Made by a program: the position numbers and the translations under genes. The notes beneath the pieces are model-generated. The model saw only the letters and a program-made list of their open reading frames with translations. It did not search any database and was not told where the DNA came from. Shown in pieces: positions 50,548 through 59,201 of a stretch of DNA of 64,000 bases. The DNA lies in NCBI RefSeq assembly GCF_038050375.1, contig NZ_CP150886.1, positions 3,079,318 to 3,143,317 of the forward strand, given 5' to 3'. Within the stretch, counting starts at the first letter, position 1. The number at the start of each line of letters is the position of its first letter. The stretch comes from Okeanomitos corallinicola TIOX110. Its GTDB lineage: Bacteria; Cyanobacteriota; Cyanobacteriia; Cyanobacteriales; Nostocaceae.

Positions 50548-51429
50548 TTAATACGGTGGAATTTCCAAAGGAATATTACCTAAAAGTCCTTTACGAAAAT
50601 CTGTGACTAATGTTCTAGCTGTTCTTTCTATATCTCCTTTATAACGATGTTCTGCTAAAATGTGTAAATAAGTTTCACCTGTGTGAATGATAGAATCAAC
50701 TTCGTAACGGGAAAATAATGGGTTTGCTGGTAATAAATGTGGATGGCTTTCTAACAGTCCGTTGATAATATCTATAAAAGCCGCAGCTACTAATTGATTA
50801 TCATAGGATGCTTCGCCAATATCATCACAAATTGCTAATTTGACGGCGGCATTTTGATCTTCTAATCTGGAAGGAATTACCCCAGGTGCATCTAATAATT
50901 CTAATTGTTCAGAAATTCTCACCCATCGCAATTGACGAGTTACACCAGGACGCGCTGCACTTTCTACTACTCGTTTGCCTAATAAGCGGTTAATTAATGC
51001 GGATTTGCCGACGTTAGGAAAACCAATGACAACTGCACGCACGGGACGGGGTAACATTCCTCTGTCTTTTCGGCGTTGGTTTAGTTCTACTCCTGCGGCC
51101 TGTGCTGCTTTGGCGATCGCCGGTATACCTTGACCATGTTGGGCATTGGTAAAATAAGCTACTTGATCTTGGTCTTTAAACCATTCTATCCATAGCGATC
51201 GCAATTGGGACGAAATCATATCCAAGCGGTTAATTACCAATACTTTGGGTTTACTTCCCACCCATTCGTTTGTTTGTGGATGGTTTGTAGCTAAGGGAAT
51301 CCGTGCATCTCTAACTTCCAAGATCACATCTACCCTTTTTAGCTGTTCTTTGAGATTTTTTTCAGCTTTGGCAATGTGTCCGGGATACCATTGAATGACG
51401 TTTAATTTGTAGTTTTGATTTATGGACAT
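50548..51429 (-). CDS. rbgA: Ribosome biogenesis GTPase YlqF/RbgA
   Basis: RbgA is a circularly permuted GTPase needed for late assembly of the large ribosomal subunit. In this 293-aa protein the G motifs occur in permuted order: G4 VINRLDM near 63-69, then G1 GFPNVGKSALINRL near 135-148, and G3 DAPGV near 180. The N-terminal IQWYPGHIAKAEKNLKEQLK and the C-terminal helical domain (TARTLVTDFRKGLLGNIPLE) are typical. The start ATG at 51429 agrees with the family. The neighbouring VOC gene ends 13 bp upstream of it on the same strand, so the two may be cotranscribed. Confidence 0.95.
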   Translation of the reverse strand: MSINQNYKLNVIQWYPGHIAKAEKNLKEQLKRVDVILEVRDARIPLATNHPQTNEWVGSKPKVLVINRLDMISSQLRSLWIEWFKDQDQVAYFTNAQHGQGIPAIAKAAQAAGVELNQRRKDRGMLPRPVRAVVIGFPNVGKSALINRLLGKRVVESAARPGVTRQLRWVRISEQLELLDAPGVIPSRLEDQNAAVKLAICDDIGEASYDNQLVAAAFIDIINGLLESHPHLLPANPLFSRYEVDSIIHTGETYLHILAEHRYKGDIERTARTLVTDFRKGLLGNIPLEIPPY

Positions 51430-51442
51430 TGGTAATTGGTAA

Positions 51443-51808
51443 TTAATGACTTTGATGTAAAATTAAGCGGTTGCCATCAGGATCATAAGCATAAATTTCT
51501 CGACCGTGGGAAGCTGTGGAAATTTCACCTGGGGGTGGATATCCTAAATTTTGCAAATGAGCGATCGCATCTTCTAAATCATTTACTTCTAAACATAAAC
51601 TCAACGGACTTTTACTATTTATGGTAAATTCTAATTCGTTATTTTGTTTAGGTTTAAAAATACCTAAACTCAAATCAGAAATTTTAAATTCAGCATAAAC
51701 ATTAGGAATCAATTTTTTCGGTTCTTGTTTTAATAACTGAACATAGAAATTCACCAAATTATCAAAATTCACCGTGGCAATTGTGACTAAAGCACTATTA
51801 TACTGCAT
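51443..51808 (-). CDS. VOC family (glyoxalase/bleomycin resistance-like) protein
   Basis: The 121-aa protein is a single vicinal-oxygen-chelate module: two beta-alpha-beta-beta-beta units, the first with SALVTIATVNFDNLVNFYVQLLK and the second with LCLEVNDLEDAIAHLQNLG and GREIYAYDPDGNRLILHQ. The D-P-D-G-N-R ending is a hallmark. Glyoxalase, dioxygenase or resistance activity cannot be decided. Its stop is 13 bp before the rbgA start, so it lies directly upstream in the same operon-like unit. Confidence 0.86.
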   Translation of the reverse strand: MQYNSALVTIATVNFDNLVNFYVQLLKQEPKKLIPNVYAEFKISDLSLGIFKPKQNNELEFTINSKSPLSLCLEVNDLEDAIAHLQNLGYPPPGEISTASHGREIYAYDPDGNRLILHQSH

Positions 51809-51842
51809 ATATAGACATCTTGATTTTTTATCCTGATTTCTC

Positions 51843-53060
51843 CTAGTTTAAAAATTTCTCTACACATCTGACAAACATTTCTACACCCATCACTAAAGCT
51901 GTTTCATCAAAATCAAACTTGGGGTGATGATGAGGATAATTTAATTTTTTCTCGGCATTAGCAGAACCTAAAAAGAAATAACAACCAGGAACTTCTTGTA
52001 GGAAAAATGACATATCTTCCCCACCCATTGTTTGACATTCTGGAACTACCCCCACAGGTGTTTCTATCACTTCTTCAGCCACAGAACGAACTAATTCTGC
52101 AATGTTGACATCATTAATAACAGGGGGATACAAATTAATATAATTTAAGTCAAAGGTAGCACCGTGAATTTGACAAATACCGCTAATAATCTCCTTAATT
52201 CTCTTTTCAAAAAAACCTTGTAAGTCAGGATGAAAATATCTGACAGTTCCACCCATTCTCGCCGTATCTGCAATCACATTAACCGCTGTACCTGCGTGTA
52301 GTTCACCTATTGTCACCACTGCTGAATCAATGGGATTGACGTTTCTTGATACTATGGTTTGTAAGGTATTAACAATTTGAGCAGCGACAATAACAGAATC
52401 TATGGTTTGTTGGGGTATCGCTCCATGTCCGCCTTTACCAAAAATATTACAATGAAACAGTTCTACTGCCGCCATTAATGCACCTGCACGAACTCCCATT
52501 GTTCCTAAAGGTAGATTATTCCACAGGTGTAAACCTATAATGGCATCAACATCAGGGTTTTTGAGTACCCCCGCTGCTATCATCGGTTTTGCACCACCAG
52601 GACTTTCTTCTGCGGGTTGGAAGATAATTTTTACAGTTCCAGTAAAATCTTGACGATGGTGATGGAGATAATATGCTGTACCCAGAGCGATCGCTGTATG
52701 TCCATCATGTCCACAAGCGTGCATGACTCCATCATGTTGGGAACAATAGGAAACCTGGTTTTCTTCCTGTATTGGTAAAGCATCCATATCAGCACGAATT
52801 GCTAACACTTTACCATGTTCAGATTTTTCACCTTTGATAATAGCAACTATCCCAGTTTCTGCTATTCCTGTTTGATGTTCTATTCCCCAACTTTGTAATT
52901 TTTGAGTAATATATTCAGCAGTCAGTTTTTCTTGAAAACCTAATTCGGGTTTTTGATGGATATGTCTTCTCCATTCGATGATTTGCGGTTGCAAAGCACG
53001 AATTTCTAACCGCACGTTAGCCAGATTTTCAGTAGATGAATTTGGGATAGTAGAAATCAT
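51843..53060 (-). CDS. M20 family amidohydrolase (N-acyl-amino-acid/IAA-amino-acid hydrolase type)
   Basis: The 405-aa enzyme has the M20D signatures: IEWRRHIHQKPELGFQE at the start, metal-binding CGHDGHTAIALGTA (near 117-128), catalytic glutamates in FQPAEESPGGAKPMI, GLHLWNNLPLG, the dimerisation region GGHGAIPQQTIDSVIVAAQI, and ECQTMGGEDMSFFLQ. These zinc or manganese enzymes remove acyl groups from amino acids such as N-acetyl-amino acids or auxin conjugates. The real substrate is not evident. bioD lies 45 bp upstream on the same strand, so the gene pair may be cotranscribed. Confidence 0.93.
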   Translation of the reverse strand: MISTIPNSSTENLANVRLEIRALQPQIIEWRRHIHQKPELGFQEKLTAEYITQKLQSWGIEHQTGIAETGIVAIIKGEKSEHGKVLAIRADMDALPIQEENQVSYCSQHDGVMHACGHDGHTAIALGTAYYLHHHRQDFTGTVKIIFQPAEESPGGAKPMIAAGVLKNPDVDAIIGLHLWNNLPLGTMGVRAGALMAAVELFHCNIFGKGGHGAIPQQTIDSVIVAAQIVNTLQTIVSRNVNPIDSAVVTIGELHAGTAVNVIADTARMGGTVRYFHPDLQGFFEKRIKEIISGICQIHGATFDLNYINLYPPVINDVNIAELVRSVAEEVIETPVGVVPECQTMGGEDMSFFLQEVPGCYFFLGSANAEKKLNYPHHHPKFDFDETALVMGVEMFVRCVEKFLN

Positions 53061-53105
53061 AATTAGTGATTGGTGATGGGGTTATTAATGTTTTTCTATT
53101 TCCTA

Positions 53106-53783
53106 TTACAATAATCTTTCCCAGTCTAAATTAGATCCAACTTCTGCTAGTTGTTCTAAGTTAGTAGATTCTTTCAAATAGGGTAAACAACCTAAAATGG
53201 GGATGTGGGTAAATGATTCAATTAAACCTGATGGGGTTAAATCTGTGATTTCTTCCTCCGTTAAAGGTTGTGTACAATTCAAAATTATTCCCCTCAGATT
53301 GATCTTTGCTTGTCTTGCTAATGCTACATTAGCTACAGCTTGAGCGATCGCACCCAATCTTACAGGTACAACTAAAATAGTAGCTAACCTCCATTCTCCC
53401 GCTAAATCAGCTACCGTCAATTCATCGGTAATTGGTGAACCTAAACCGCCTAAAGATTCTACCAATAAAAGATCCTTGCGTTTTTGCAACTTTAACAAAG
53501 TTTGCCACACCAAGCCTAAATCTATACTCCGATTTTCCTTCGCAGCAGCAATTGGTGGAGCTAAAGGCGCTTGAAAATATAATGGATTTAGTTCCTCCGC
53601 AGACTGTTCCAGTGTAAAAAGTTTCTGGTACAATTCCCTGTCACCTTCCCCAGATTGAATCGGTTTCATAATTCCCAAACTGCTTTGGGTGCGGTATTTC
53701 AGCCAATAGGCAGCTAGGACTGTAGTCACAAAAGTTTTACCAGCCCCGGTATCAGTTCCTGCAATTAGTAGTGTATTTGACAA
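53106..53783 (-). CDS. bioD: Dethiobiotin synthetase
   Basis: BioD closes the ureido ring of dethiobiotin from 7,8-diaminopelargonic acid, CO2 and ATP. The 225-aa protein starts with the P-loop [21 protein letters not shown], has the substrate lysine in [12 protein letters not shown] and the conserved [21 protein letters not shown] and [19 protein letters not shown] segments. Other bio genes are not present in the window, so biotin synthesis is dispersed. It lies 45 bp upstream of the amidohydrolase gene. Confidence 0.95.
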   Translation of the reverse strand: MSNTLLIAGTDTGAGKTFVTTVLAAYWLKYRTQSSLGIMKPIQSGEGDRELYQKLFTLEQSAEELNPLYFQAPLAPPIAAAKENRSIDLGLVWQTLLKLQKRKDLLLVESLGGLGSPITDELTVADLAGEWRLATILVVPVRLGAIAQAVANVALARQAKINLRGIILNCTQPLTEEEITDLTPSGLIESFTHIPILGCLPYLKESTNLEQLAEVGSNLDWERLL

Positions 53784-53857
53784 TTTGCTTACGAATAATT
53801 ACTAGCTTTTAAGAAAACTTGCCCAGCAAAAAGCTCAAGCTATATTCTAATTTAGCG

Positions 53858-55543
53858 TTAATTACTAGGAGAAGTTTCCGGTATTGCTGGATTTTCCGGT
53901 GTGGGATTATTTTCTGATGAGTCTGTAGTCGGTGTTTCTGTAGGTGTGGGGGTTTCTATAGGTGTGGGGGTTTCTATAGGTGTGGGTGTTTCCGTAGGTG
54001 TGGGTGTTTCCGTGGGTGTAGGTTGAATAATATTTTCTAAAGCCACATTTAAACTATAATCACTTTCAGCAACTCCTTCTGATAGATTTAACTGAATAAT
54101 GTACGTGCCGCTGCTTGGCAATGAACCTCTATAATAAAGTACACGCTCAGAATCACTGTTGATAGATTCACCATCAACAGTTAACACAGTTAGCAAAACA
54201 CCACTACTTCTATTCACAGATACTACTAACTTTTGTCCAGCATCAGCACTAAAACTATATTGAACTGTTTCCCCAGCTTTCAGAGTCGCGTCTACAGTAG
54301 CTGTGTTATATGCACCTAATGGTAAACGCTTTTTATAAATAACAGGTTCAACCACATCAGTTGGTTCTGGTGTTGGGGTATCGGTTAAATCTGGTGTTGG
54401 GGTGGATGTACCACCGGGAACAACTGGAGAGGGAAAACTTTGGGGTGTCGTAGGTTGTTCTTGTGATGTTTGTGATTGATTACGGAAGGAATTAACCACA
54501 GCCCAAGAACTAAAACCAGCTAAAATTACCACAGCAGCACCAATCGCACCAATAGCCAAAGGACTATCTAAAATCGAAGTATTATCTTGAGGTGGAATTA
54601 CAGGATTAGGCCTGTTGGGGTTGACTGGTAAAGGATCAGGACGGCCACCAACAGCTACAGTGGGGATGTAGGAGATATGTGGCTGGAGGGAAAGAGCGGG
54701 TTGATTTAAAGACCTCAAAGCTAAGGATACATCTTTCACACTTTGATAGCGATCGCCAGGGACATAACTTAACATCCGATTTAAAACTTCAGCAAATCTA
54801 GGATTCACTTCTACCCATTGTTGCCAATTCCAAGTTAAATCAGTTTCATTAAATAAATCTCCAGGTTCTTTTCCTGTCAGCAAAACAATAGCTGTAACTG
54901 CTAAAGCATACAAATCACTATTAGGATAAGCCTTCCCAGACTGCATTTGCTCACTAGGAGAATAACCCGGTTTACCCACAGTCGTCACTTGCTTTTGTTC
55001 GGGAATAGCCAGCCGAGTTGCTAATTCTTTAACCACACCAAAATCAATTAACACGGGTTTTTGGTCAACATCCCGTAAAATTAAATTATCCGGCGAGATA
55101 TCCCGATGAATAATCCCTAATTTATGGATATGCTCCAAAACAGGCAGCAAAGAACCCATTAACTCTAAAACTTCTTGTTCTGAAAAAGCTTGATTAAGGG
55201 AACAGCGCTCATTTAAAAGTGTATGGTAAGTTTTACCAGCAACATAATCCTGTACTAAAAACAAACGTTGATCTTGGGAAAACTTCTCTCTAAACTTAGG
55301 GATTTGTGGATGATCAATTTGATATAAAGTCGCTGCTTCCCTTTCAAATAATTCCTGAGCCTTTTTACCACCATAAGCTCCTGCGTCTGTCAGCATTAAC
55401 TCTTTAATAGCACAAAGTTCATTAAAACGCCGCTGATCCTCAGCCAGATAGGTTCTACCAAAACCACCCTGTCCGAGAATGTTAATGATGTGATAACGAT
55501 TTTGTAAAACAGTACCAACTTTAATGGGTGGTTGCATAATCAA
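53858..55543 (-). CDS. Membrane Ser/Thr protein kinase with PPC-like extracytoplasmic domain and TPTE repeat tail
   Basis: The kinase domain (about 15-275) has GQGGFGRTYLAED (ATP loop), the lysine in CAIKELML, HRDISPDNLILRD (catalytic loop) and IDFGVVKE (DFG), plus KPGYSPSEQMQSGKAYPNSDLYALAVT. A membrane segment (~330-350, IGAIGAAVVILAGFSSWAVV) leads to a bacterial pre-peptidase C-terminal-like domain (about 405-515: TLKAGETVQYSFSADAGQKL, SSGTYIIQLNLS). The tail is low complexity (TPTETPTPIETPTPIETPT). The layout suggests a sensor kinase whose outside domain detects the envelope or periplasm. Two methionines start the frame; MIMQPP is kept. Confidence 0.93.
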   Translation of the reverse strand: MIMQPPIKVGTVLQNRYHIINILGQGGFGRTYLAEDQRRFNELCAIKELMLTDAGAYGGKKAQELFEREAATLYQIDHPQIPKFREKFSQDQRLFLVQDYVAGKTYHTLLNERCSLNQAFSEQEVLELMGSLLPVLEHIHKLGIIHRDISPDNLILRDVDQKPVLIDFGVVKELATRLAIPEQKQVTTVGKPGYSPSEQMQSGKAYPNSDLYALAVTAIVLLTGKEPGDLFNETDLTWNWQQWVEVNPRFAEVLNRMLSYVPGDRYQSVKDVSLALRSLNQPALSLQPHISYIPTVAVGGRPDPLPVNPNRPNPVIPPQDNTSILDSPLAIGAIGAAVVILAGFSSWAVVNSFRNQSQTSQEQPTTPQSFPSPVVPGGTSTPTPDLTDTPTPEPTDVVEPVIYKKRLPLGAYNTATVDATLKAGETVQYSFSADAGQKLVVSVNRSSGVLLTVLTVDGESINSDSERVLYYRGSLPSSGTYIIQLNLSEGVAESDYSLNVALENIIQPTPTETPTPTETPTPIETPTPIETPTPTETPTTDSSENNPTPENPAIPETSPSN

Positions 55544-56099
55544 TTGATGTAATAAGCAAGAGAGTCAGAAATTAATTCAAGGATAAACTCAATTATTGGT
55601 AATTGGTAGTTGAGTTATTAATTAGACGCTACTATCATAAAGTGGATATCTGCATTCTGATGGCTTAACTATTGGTGTTCTACCAACCCGTAGGTCAAAA
55701 TTACTATTTTATACCTACTAAAACTGTCAACCTGCATCCATGATTTTTGAGCAGTCAAACTCAATACAAACCAAAAAATACAAAAATTCCGATTTTATTT
55801 GTGAATAAATTGATCTCAGTTATAAAAGAAACGGTAGAATAGGTAATCTACCATACCAAATGCTCAAACATTTGGCCTATTCACCCGATGCCCAAAAGCA
55901 AAACCCTGAGACTATTTACAAAAATAGACATCAGTAAAATCATCATGGGCTATTTCCCAGAAGAACCAGACAATTAATGAATGTAAATATATGGAGAAAT
56001 ATTGCAAATTTGTATAGAAGTTTCAACAAAACTTACAAATGTTTTGCCGAACTTATTTATGTCCGCTAAATCTGCTAAATCTCTGATGATATTATTACC
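55544..56099. other. 556-bp divergent region between kinase gene and prs
   Basis: No convincing gene. It contains a possible promoter (55810-55840), a short inverted repeat CCAAATG/CATTTGG (55856-55875) and a 25-codon frame at 55860-55937 that starts inside that repeat and is not called. The last 100 bp before prs are AT-rich. Confidence 0.5.
55810..55840 (+). promoter_or_regulatory. Possible prs promoter
   Basis: TTGATC (55810-55815) and TAGAAT (55835-55840) resemble -35 and -10 hexamers with a slightly long 19-bp spacer. If used, the prs leader would be ~250 nt and would include the CCAAATG/CATTTGG hairpin. Confidence 0.3.
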
Positions 56100-57116
56100 A
56101 TGAATGCACATCGAGGATCTGCTGTGCTAAGTTCTCCAACTTTAAAACTGCCAACAACCCCAACAGGATTGAATGAAAATCATCGTCTGCGGTTGTTTTC
56201 CGGTTCTGCTAATTTAGGATTATCGCAAGAAGTCGCTCGTTATCTGGGAATGGACTTAGGTCCAATGATTCGGAAAAGATTTGCGGATGGGGAATTATAT
56301 GTTCAAATCCAAGAATCTATCCGGGGTTGTGATGTTTATTTAATTCAACCAACCTGTCAGCCAGTTAATGACCACTTGATGGAATTACTGATTATGATTG
56401 ATGCCTGTCGTCGAGCTTCTGCACGACAGATTACAGCAGTGATTCCTTACTATGGTTATGCTCGCGCTGATCGCAAAACTGCCGGCAGAGAATCAATTAC
56501 AGCTAAACTGGTTGCTAACCTGATTACTCAAGCTGGTGCTAGTCGGATTTTAGCAATGGACTTGCACGCAGCACAAATACAAGGGTATTTTGATATACCT
56601 TTTGATCATGTTTACGGTTCTCCCGTGATACTAGATTATTTGCAGAGTAAAGGACTACATGACATTGTAGTGGTTTCCCCGGATGTGGGTGGTGTGGCTA
56701 GAGCTAGAGCTTTTGCCAAAAAACTCAATGATGCACCCCTAGCAATTATTGATAAACGCCGTCAAGCTCACAATGTAGCAGAAGTCTTAAATGTCATCGG
56801 TGATGTTAAAGGCAAAACTGCTATTTTAGTTGATGACATGATTGATACCGGGGGAACGATTGCTGAAGGTGCTAGATTACTGAGGGAAGAAGGCGCAAGT
56901 CAAGTATATGCTTGTGCTACCCATGCAGTATTTTCACCACCGGCAATTGAACGTTTATCTAGTGGTGTGTTTGAAGAAGTCATTGTGACTAACACCATTC
57001 CCATTCCTGAAGATAATTACTTTCCTCAGTTAGTAGTACGTTCAGTAGCTAATCTTTTGGGAGAGGCTATTTGGCGTATTCATGAAGATAGCTCATTAAG
57101 TAGTCTATTCCGATAG
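56100..57116 (+). CDS. prs: Ribose-phosphate pyrophosphokinase (PRPP synthetase)
   Basis: PRPP synthetase makes PRPP from ribose 5-phosphate and ATP for nucleotide, histidine and tryptophan synthesis. The 338-aa protein includes LRLFSGSANLGLSQEVARYLG, KRFADGELYVQIQESIRG, catalytic PYYGYARADRKTAGRESITAK, metal-binding MDLHAAQIQGYFDIP and the PRPP-loop VDDMIDTGGTIAEGARLL. It is about 20 residues longer at the N-terminus than E. coli Prs, which is usual in cyanobacteria. It converges with an HD-domain gene, and a terminator lies between them. Confidence 0.97.
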   Translation: MNAHRGSAVLSSPTLKLPTTPTGLNENHRLRLFSGSANLGLSQEVARYLGMDLGPMIRKRFADGELYVQIQESIRGCDVYLIQPTCQPVNDHLMELLIMIDACRRASARQITAVIPYYGYARADRKTAGRESITAKLVANLITQAGASRILAMDLHAAQIQGYFDIPFDHVYGSPVILDYLQSKGLHDIVVVSPDVGGVARARAFAKKLNDAPLAIIDKRRQAHNVAEVLNVIGDVKGKTAILVDDMIDTGGTIAEGARLLREEGASQVYACATHAVFSPPAIERLSSGVFEEVIVTNTIPIPEDNYFPQLVVRSVANLLGEAIWRIHEDSSLSSLFR

Positions 57117-57157
57117 GCCAAAAATAAAATCATCCTAAAGGATGAATAGTTAAGTAT

Positions 57158-57194
57158 GAAGGATGGGGTTTTTTGTGTTCATCCTTCATTTTTT
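57158..57194 (+). terminator. Terminator between prs and the HD gene
   Basis: GAAGGATG (57158-57165) pairs perfectly with CATCCTTC (57180-57187) and is followed by ATTTTTTA. An extra CATCCT/AGGATG hairpin (57131-57144) precedes it. The stem overlaps the stop codon of the convergent HD gene (57186-57188). It ends prs transcription; an A-rich flank could let it work on the minus strand too. Confidence 0.75.
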
Positions 57195-57758
57195 ATGGGT
57201 TGCTAAAATTTCCATTTCTGTTACTACTCGTGCTAATTCTTCTATTAATGGTGTAATTTTGTTTTGATTAAAAGCATCGGCTAAGGCTCGATAATACCAA
57301 AGTGTACCTTCTTTTCTTCCTGTAAATCTTTCCCACACTGCATCACCGTTCAGGCGATAATCTTTGAGAATTGATCTGGCATTATAGAGTTTATCGGCTG
57401 CGGAAACTAGCAACACGGAAGGGGAAGCTGTGGAAAGATGAGCTATGTATTTTTCTTTGCGTTCTTTCCAAGGGGGTTTGGGGGTGGTGTCTGCGTCTGT
57501 ACAACCTTCAACTATTGCGGTGACGTTATCCCCAAAGCGATGACGAATTTCTTCTCTGGTGGCTGCTCCTCCTTGGTCTTCTATGGCATCATGTAGTAAG
57601 GCGGCGATCGCTTCTTCTTCGTTTGCTCCATATTCTAAAGCAATGCTGGCTACTCCTAATAAATGGCTAATATAGGGTACTCCTGAACCTTTTCTAATTT
57701 GGGTTGCATGGAGTTGGTGCGTGTAGGTTAGTGCTTGGGTGAAGCGTTCTGATAGCAT
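57186..57758 (-). CDS. HD domain phosphohydrolase
   Basis: The 190-aa protein has the metal-binding HD pattern: H32 (PYISHLLGVASIAL), H56-D57 (ALLHDAIEDQGG), and a later aspartate in SAADKLYNARSI. The RKGSGVPYISHLLGVA opening and DNVTAIVEGCTDADTTPKPPW resemble the (p)ppGpp hydrolase (SpoT/Mesh1-like) branch, so it may be a small alarmone hydrolase; a nucleotidase is the alternative. Its stop codon lies inside the terminator stem shared with the prs end. Confidence 0.88.
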   Translation of the reverse strand: MLSERFTQALTYTHQLHATQIRKGSGVPYISHLLGVASIALEYGANEEEAIAALLHDAIEDQGGAATREEIRHRFGDNVTAIVEGCTDADTTPKPPWKERKEKYIAHLSTASPSVLLVSAADKLYNARSILKDYRLNGDAVWERFTGRKEGTLWYYRALADAFNQNKITPLIEELARVVTEMEILATHKK

Positions 57759-57994
57759 TTTTTAAATGGGTATTTTCGGTTTGGTGTTGAGGTTTGGAAG
57801 GATTGAACCACGTTCGCGTCCCGCAGGGATAGAACACGAAGAACACGAAGGAAGAGGAGAAGAGAAGAAGAGGAGAGAGTTATTTGTCACAATTTTAATA
57901 TTTTCAATCAATTATCTACACCGTTAAGTAATTAATCAGTTGAGGTAAGTTTTAGGTGTACGGGATTGAAGTTTATCCAAAGAAAGTCTGATTA
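57759..57994. repeat. Intergenic region with GAACACGAAG-type repeat
   Basis: GAACACGAAGAACACGAAGG at 57832-57852, followed by an AGAGGAG-rich tract, is a short tandem repeat of the type scattered in cyanobacterial genomes. No gene is seen. Confidence 0.5.
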
Positions 57995-58372
57995 TTAACT
58001 ATCGAGAATTTCTTTAAGCACACTCTTTAAATCTACATCAGCAGGACGTTTAGAAAACTGTTCATGGCTATAAATCCACACCAGTTTAATTATATAATCA
58101 TTTGTATTTACTAAATACATTAATCTGATTTGTCCAGAGGCACCTTTTGATACTTTAAATTCTAGTTTATGAAATGACCATCCTTCAGGTAATTTAATTT
58201 TTCCCGGTAAGGGTTCATTGCGGGAATTTATAGGATATTGATCATCAATTAAATCTTCTAAAATTTGTGCAATACATTCTACAAAATCAGACTTATAAGC
58301 TTTGGCAAGTTTTTTGAAAGAACGCTGAAAATTATCTGTTTTTTCAATCGAGAAGGGAGTTAAGCCAGTCAC
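57995..58372 (-). CDS. RelE/ParE-superfamily-like toxin, partner of a Panacea-domain antitoxin
   Basis: The 125-aa protein resembles RelE/YoeB-type mRNA interferases: a helical start with DNFQRSFKKLAKAYKS, a conserved basic SFHKLEFKVSKGASGQIRLMYLV strand region, and IKLVWIYSHEQFSKRP at the end. Arginine in GQIRLMY and the C-terminal lysine/histidine region would fit ribosome-dependent or mRNA-binding toxins. It begins 29 nt inside the upstream Panacea gene, which indicates translational coupling. The toxin class is inferred from fold-like pattern and context. Confidence 0.75.
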   Translation of the reverse strand: MTGLTPFSIEKTDNFQRSFKKLAKAYKSDFVECIAQILEDLIDDQYPINSRNEPLPGKIKLPEGWSFHKLEFKVSKGASGQIRLMYLVNTNDYIIKLVWIYSHEQFSKRPADVDLKSVLKEILDS

Positions 58373-58937
58373 GGACTTCTCCTTTTTTCACACGATTTGA
58401 TGTTTCTGAATTACAAGCATCTTTTAAAACTTGTCTCATCACATCTTTGTAAAATGGATGATCTCTTTCTATCTGATCTAATTTCTCATGTCCTAATGCT
58501 TTTAAATCTTCTAATAAAATGACTGTGGTGGAAGCAGCTTGAGGTGGTAAACCTTGACGTGCTTTTTTCCAAGGAAATTCTAAGTGAGTCATATCACTTA
58601 AACGATAAGCATGATAACCACCAAAATATTCCCAAACTTCTTCTAGCAGTTGTTTATCATCTTCAGATATTTCTGATAATGATTCTTGACCAGGAATAGG
58701 TAATTGTTTAGCTTCAAAGTCGCTATAAAATCTATAGGCAGGTGGACAAACCGGACCATAACGCCATGCTTGTATTTCTTCGGGAAATAATGGTTGATCA
58801 TACATGGCTAAATGCAAACTTTGGGCATAGTATAAAAGTTTTTGCACTTTCATGTTTGTCATTTCTGCTTCTATGCCGTCTTGGTAAGCCTTGATAATGA
58901 AGTAGTGAGATACAGTTAAACAATTAATCATCATCAC
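58344..58937 (-). CDS. Panacea (DUF4065/SocA-like) domain antitoxin-like protein
   Basis: This 197-aa protein has the Panacea/DUF4065 signature: NMKVQKLLYYAQSLHLAMYDQPLFPEEIQAWRYGPVCPPAY, and later LEEVWEYFGGYHAYRLSDMTH. Panacea domains are known as antitoxins paired with very different toxins (the PanAT systems), and SocA proteins act as proteolytic adaptors. Here it directly precedes, and overlaps by 29 nt, a RelE-like gene. A C-terminal extension (~165-197, MRQVLKDACNSETSNRVKK) could be the toxin-neutralising part. The MMMI start gives three possible initiators within three codons. Confidence 0.88.
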   Translation of the reverse strand: MMMINCLTVSHYFIIKAYQDGIEAEMTNMKVQKLLYYAQSLHLAMYDQPLFPEEIQAWRYGPVCPPAYRFYSDFEAKQLPIPGQESLSEISEDDKQLLEEVWEYFGGYHAYRLSDMTHLEFPWKKARQGLPPQAASTTVILLEDLKALGHEKLDQIERDHPFYKDVMRQVLKDACNSETSNRVKKGEVRDWLNSLLD

Positions 58938-59201
58938 ACTCGCAAATCAAACACATTACATACTCCATTTATTATAGTTTAAATTCATGTTTTAGTACAT
59001 CTGTCCTAATAAATTTCGTCATTAGGCTATGAACCTCAAGAAACACTCTTGCCATTTCTTCTCAAAATAACAATTTTTGTGACAATTGGGTTAGAATTAT
59101 TAAAGGTTCGTTACAGAAATGGCAAAACATCCCCAACTCTGTTACAAAAGCCAAACATTAAGTTATTAATCTAAAAACCCTAAATTACACCTAAACTCTC
59201 T

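Noticed and set aside
55860-55937. 25-codon frame before prs
   Set aside because: Start codon lies inside a CCAAATG/CATTTGG hairpin, with no ribosome-binding site; could be chance in AT-rich DNA.
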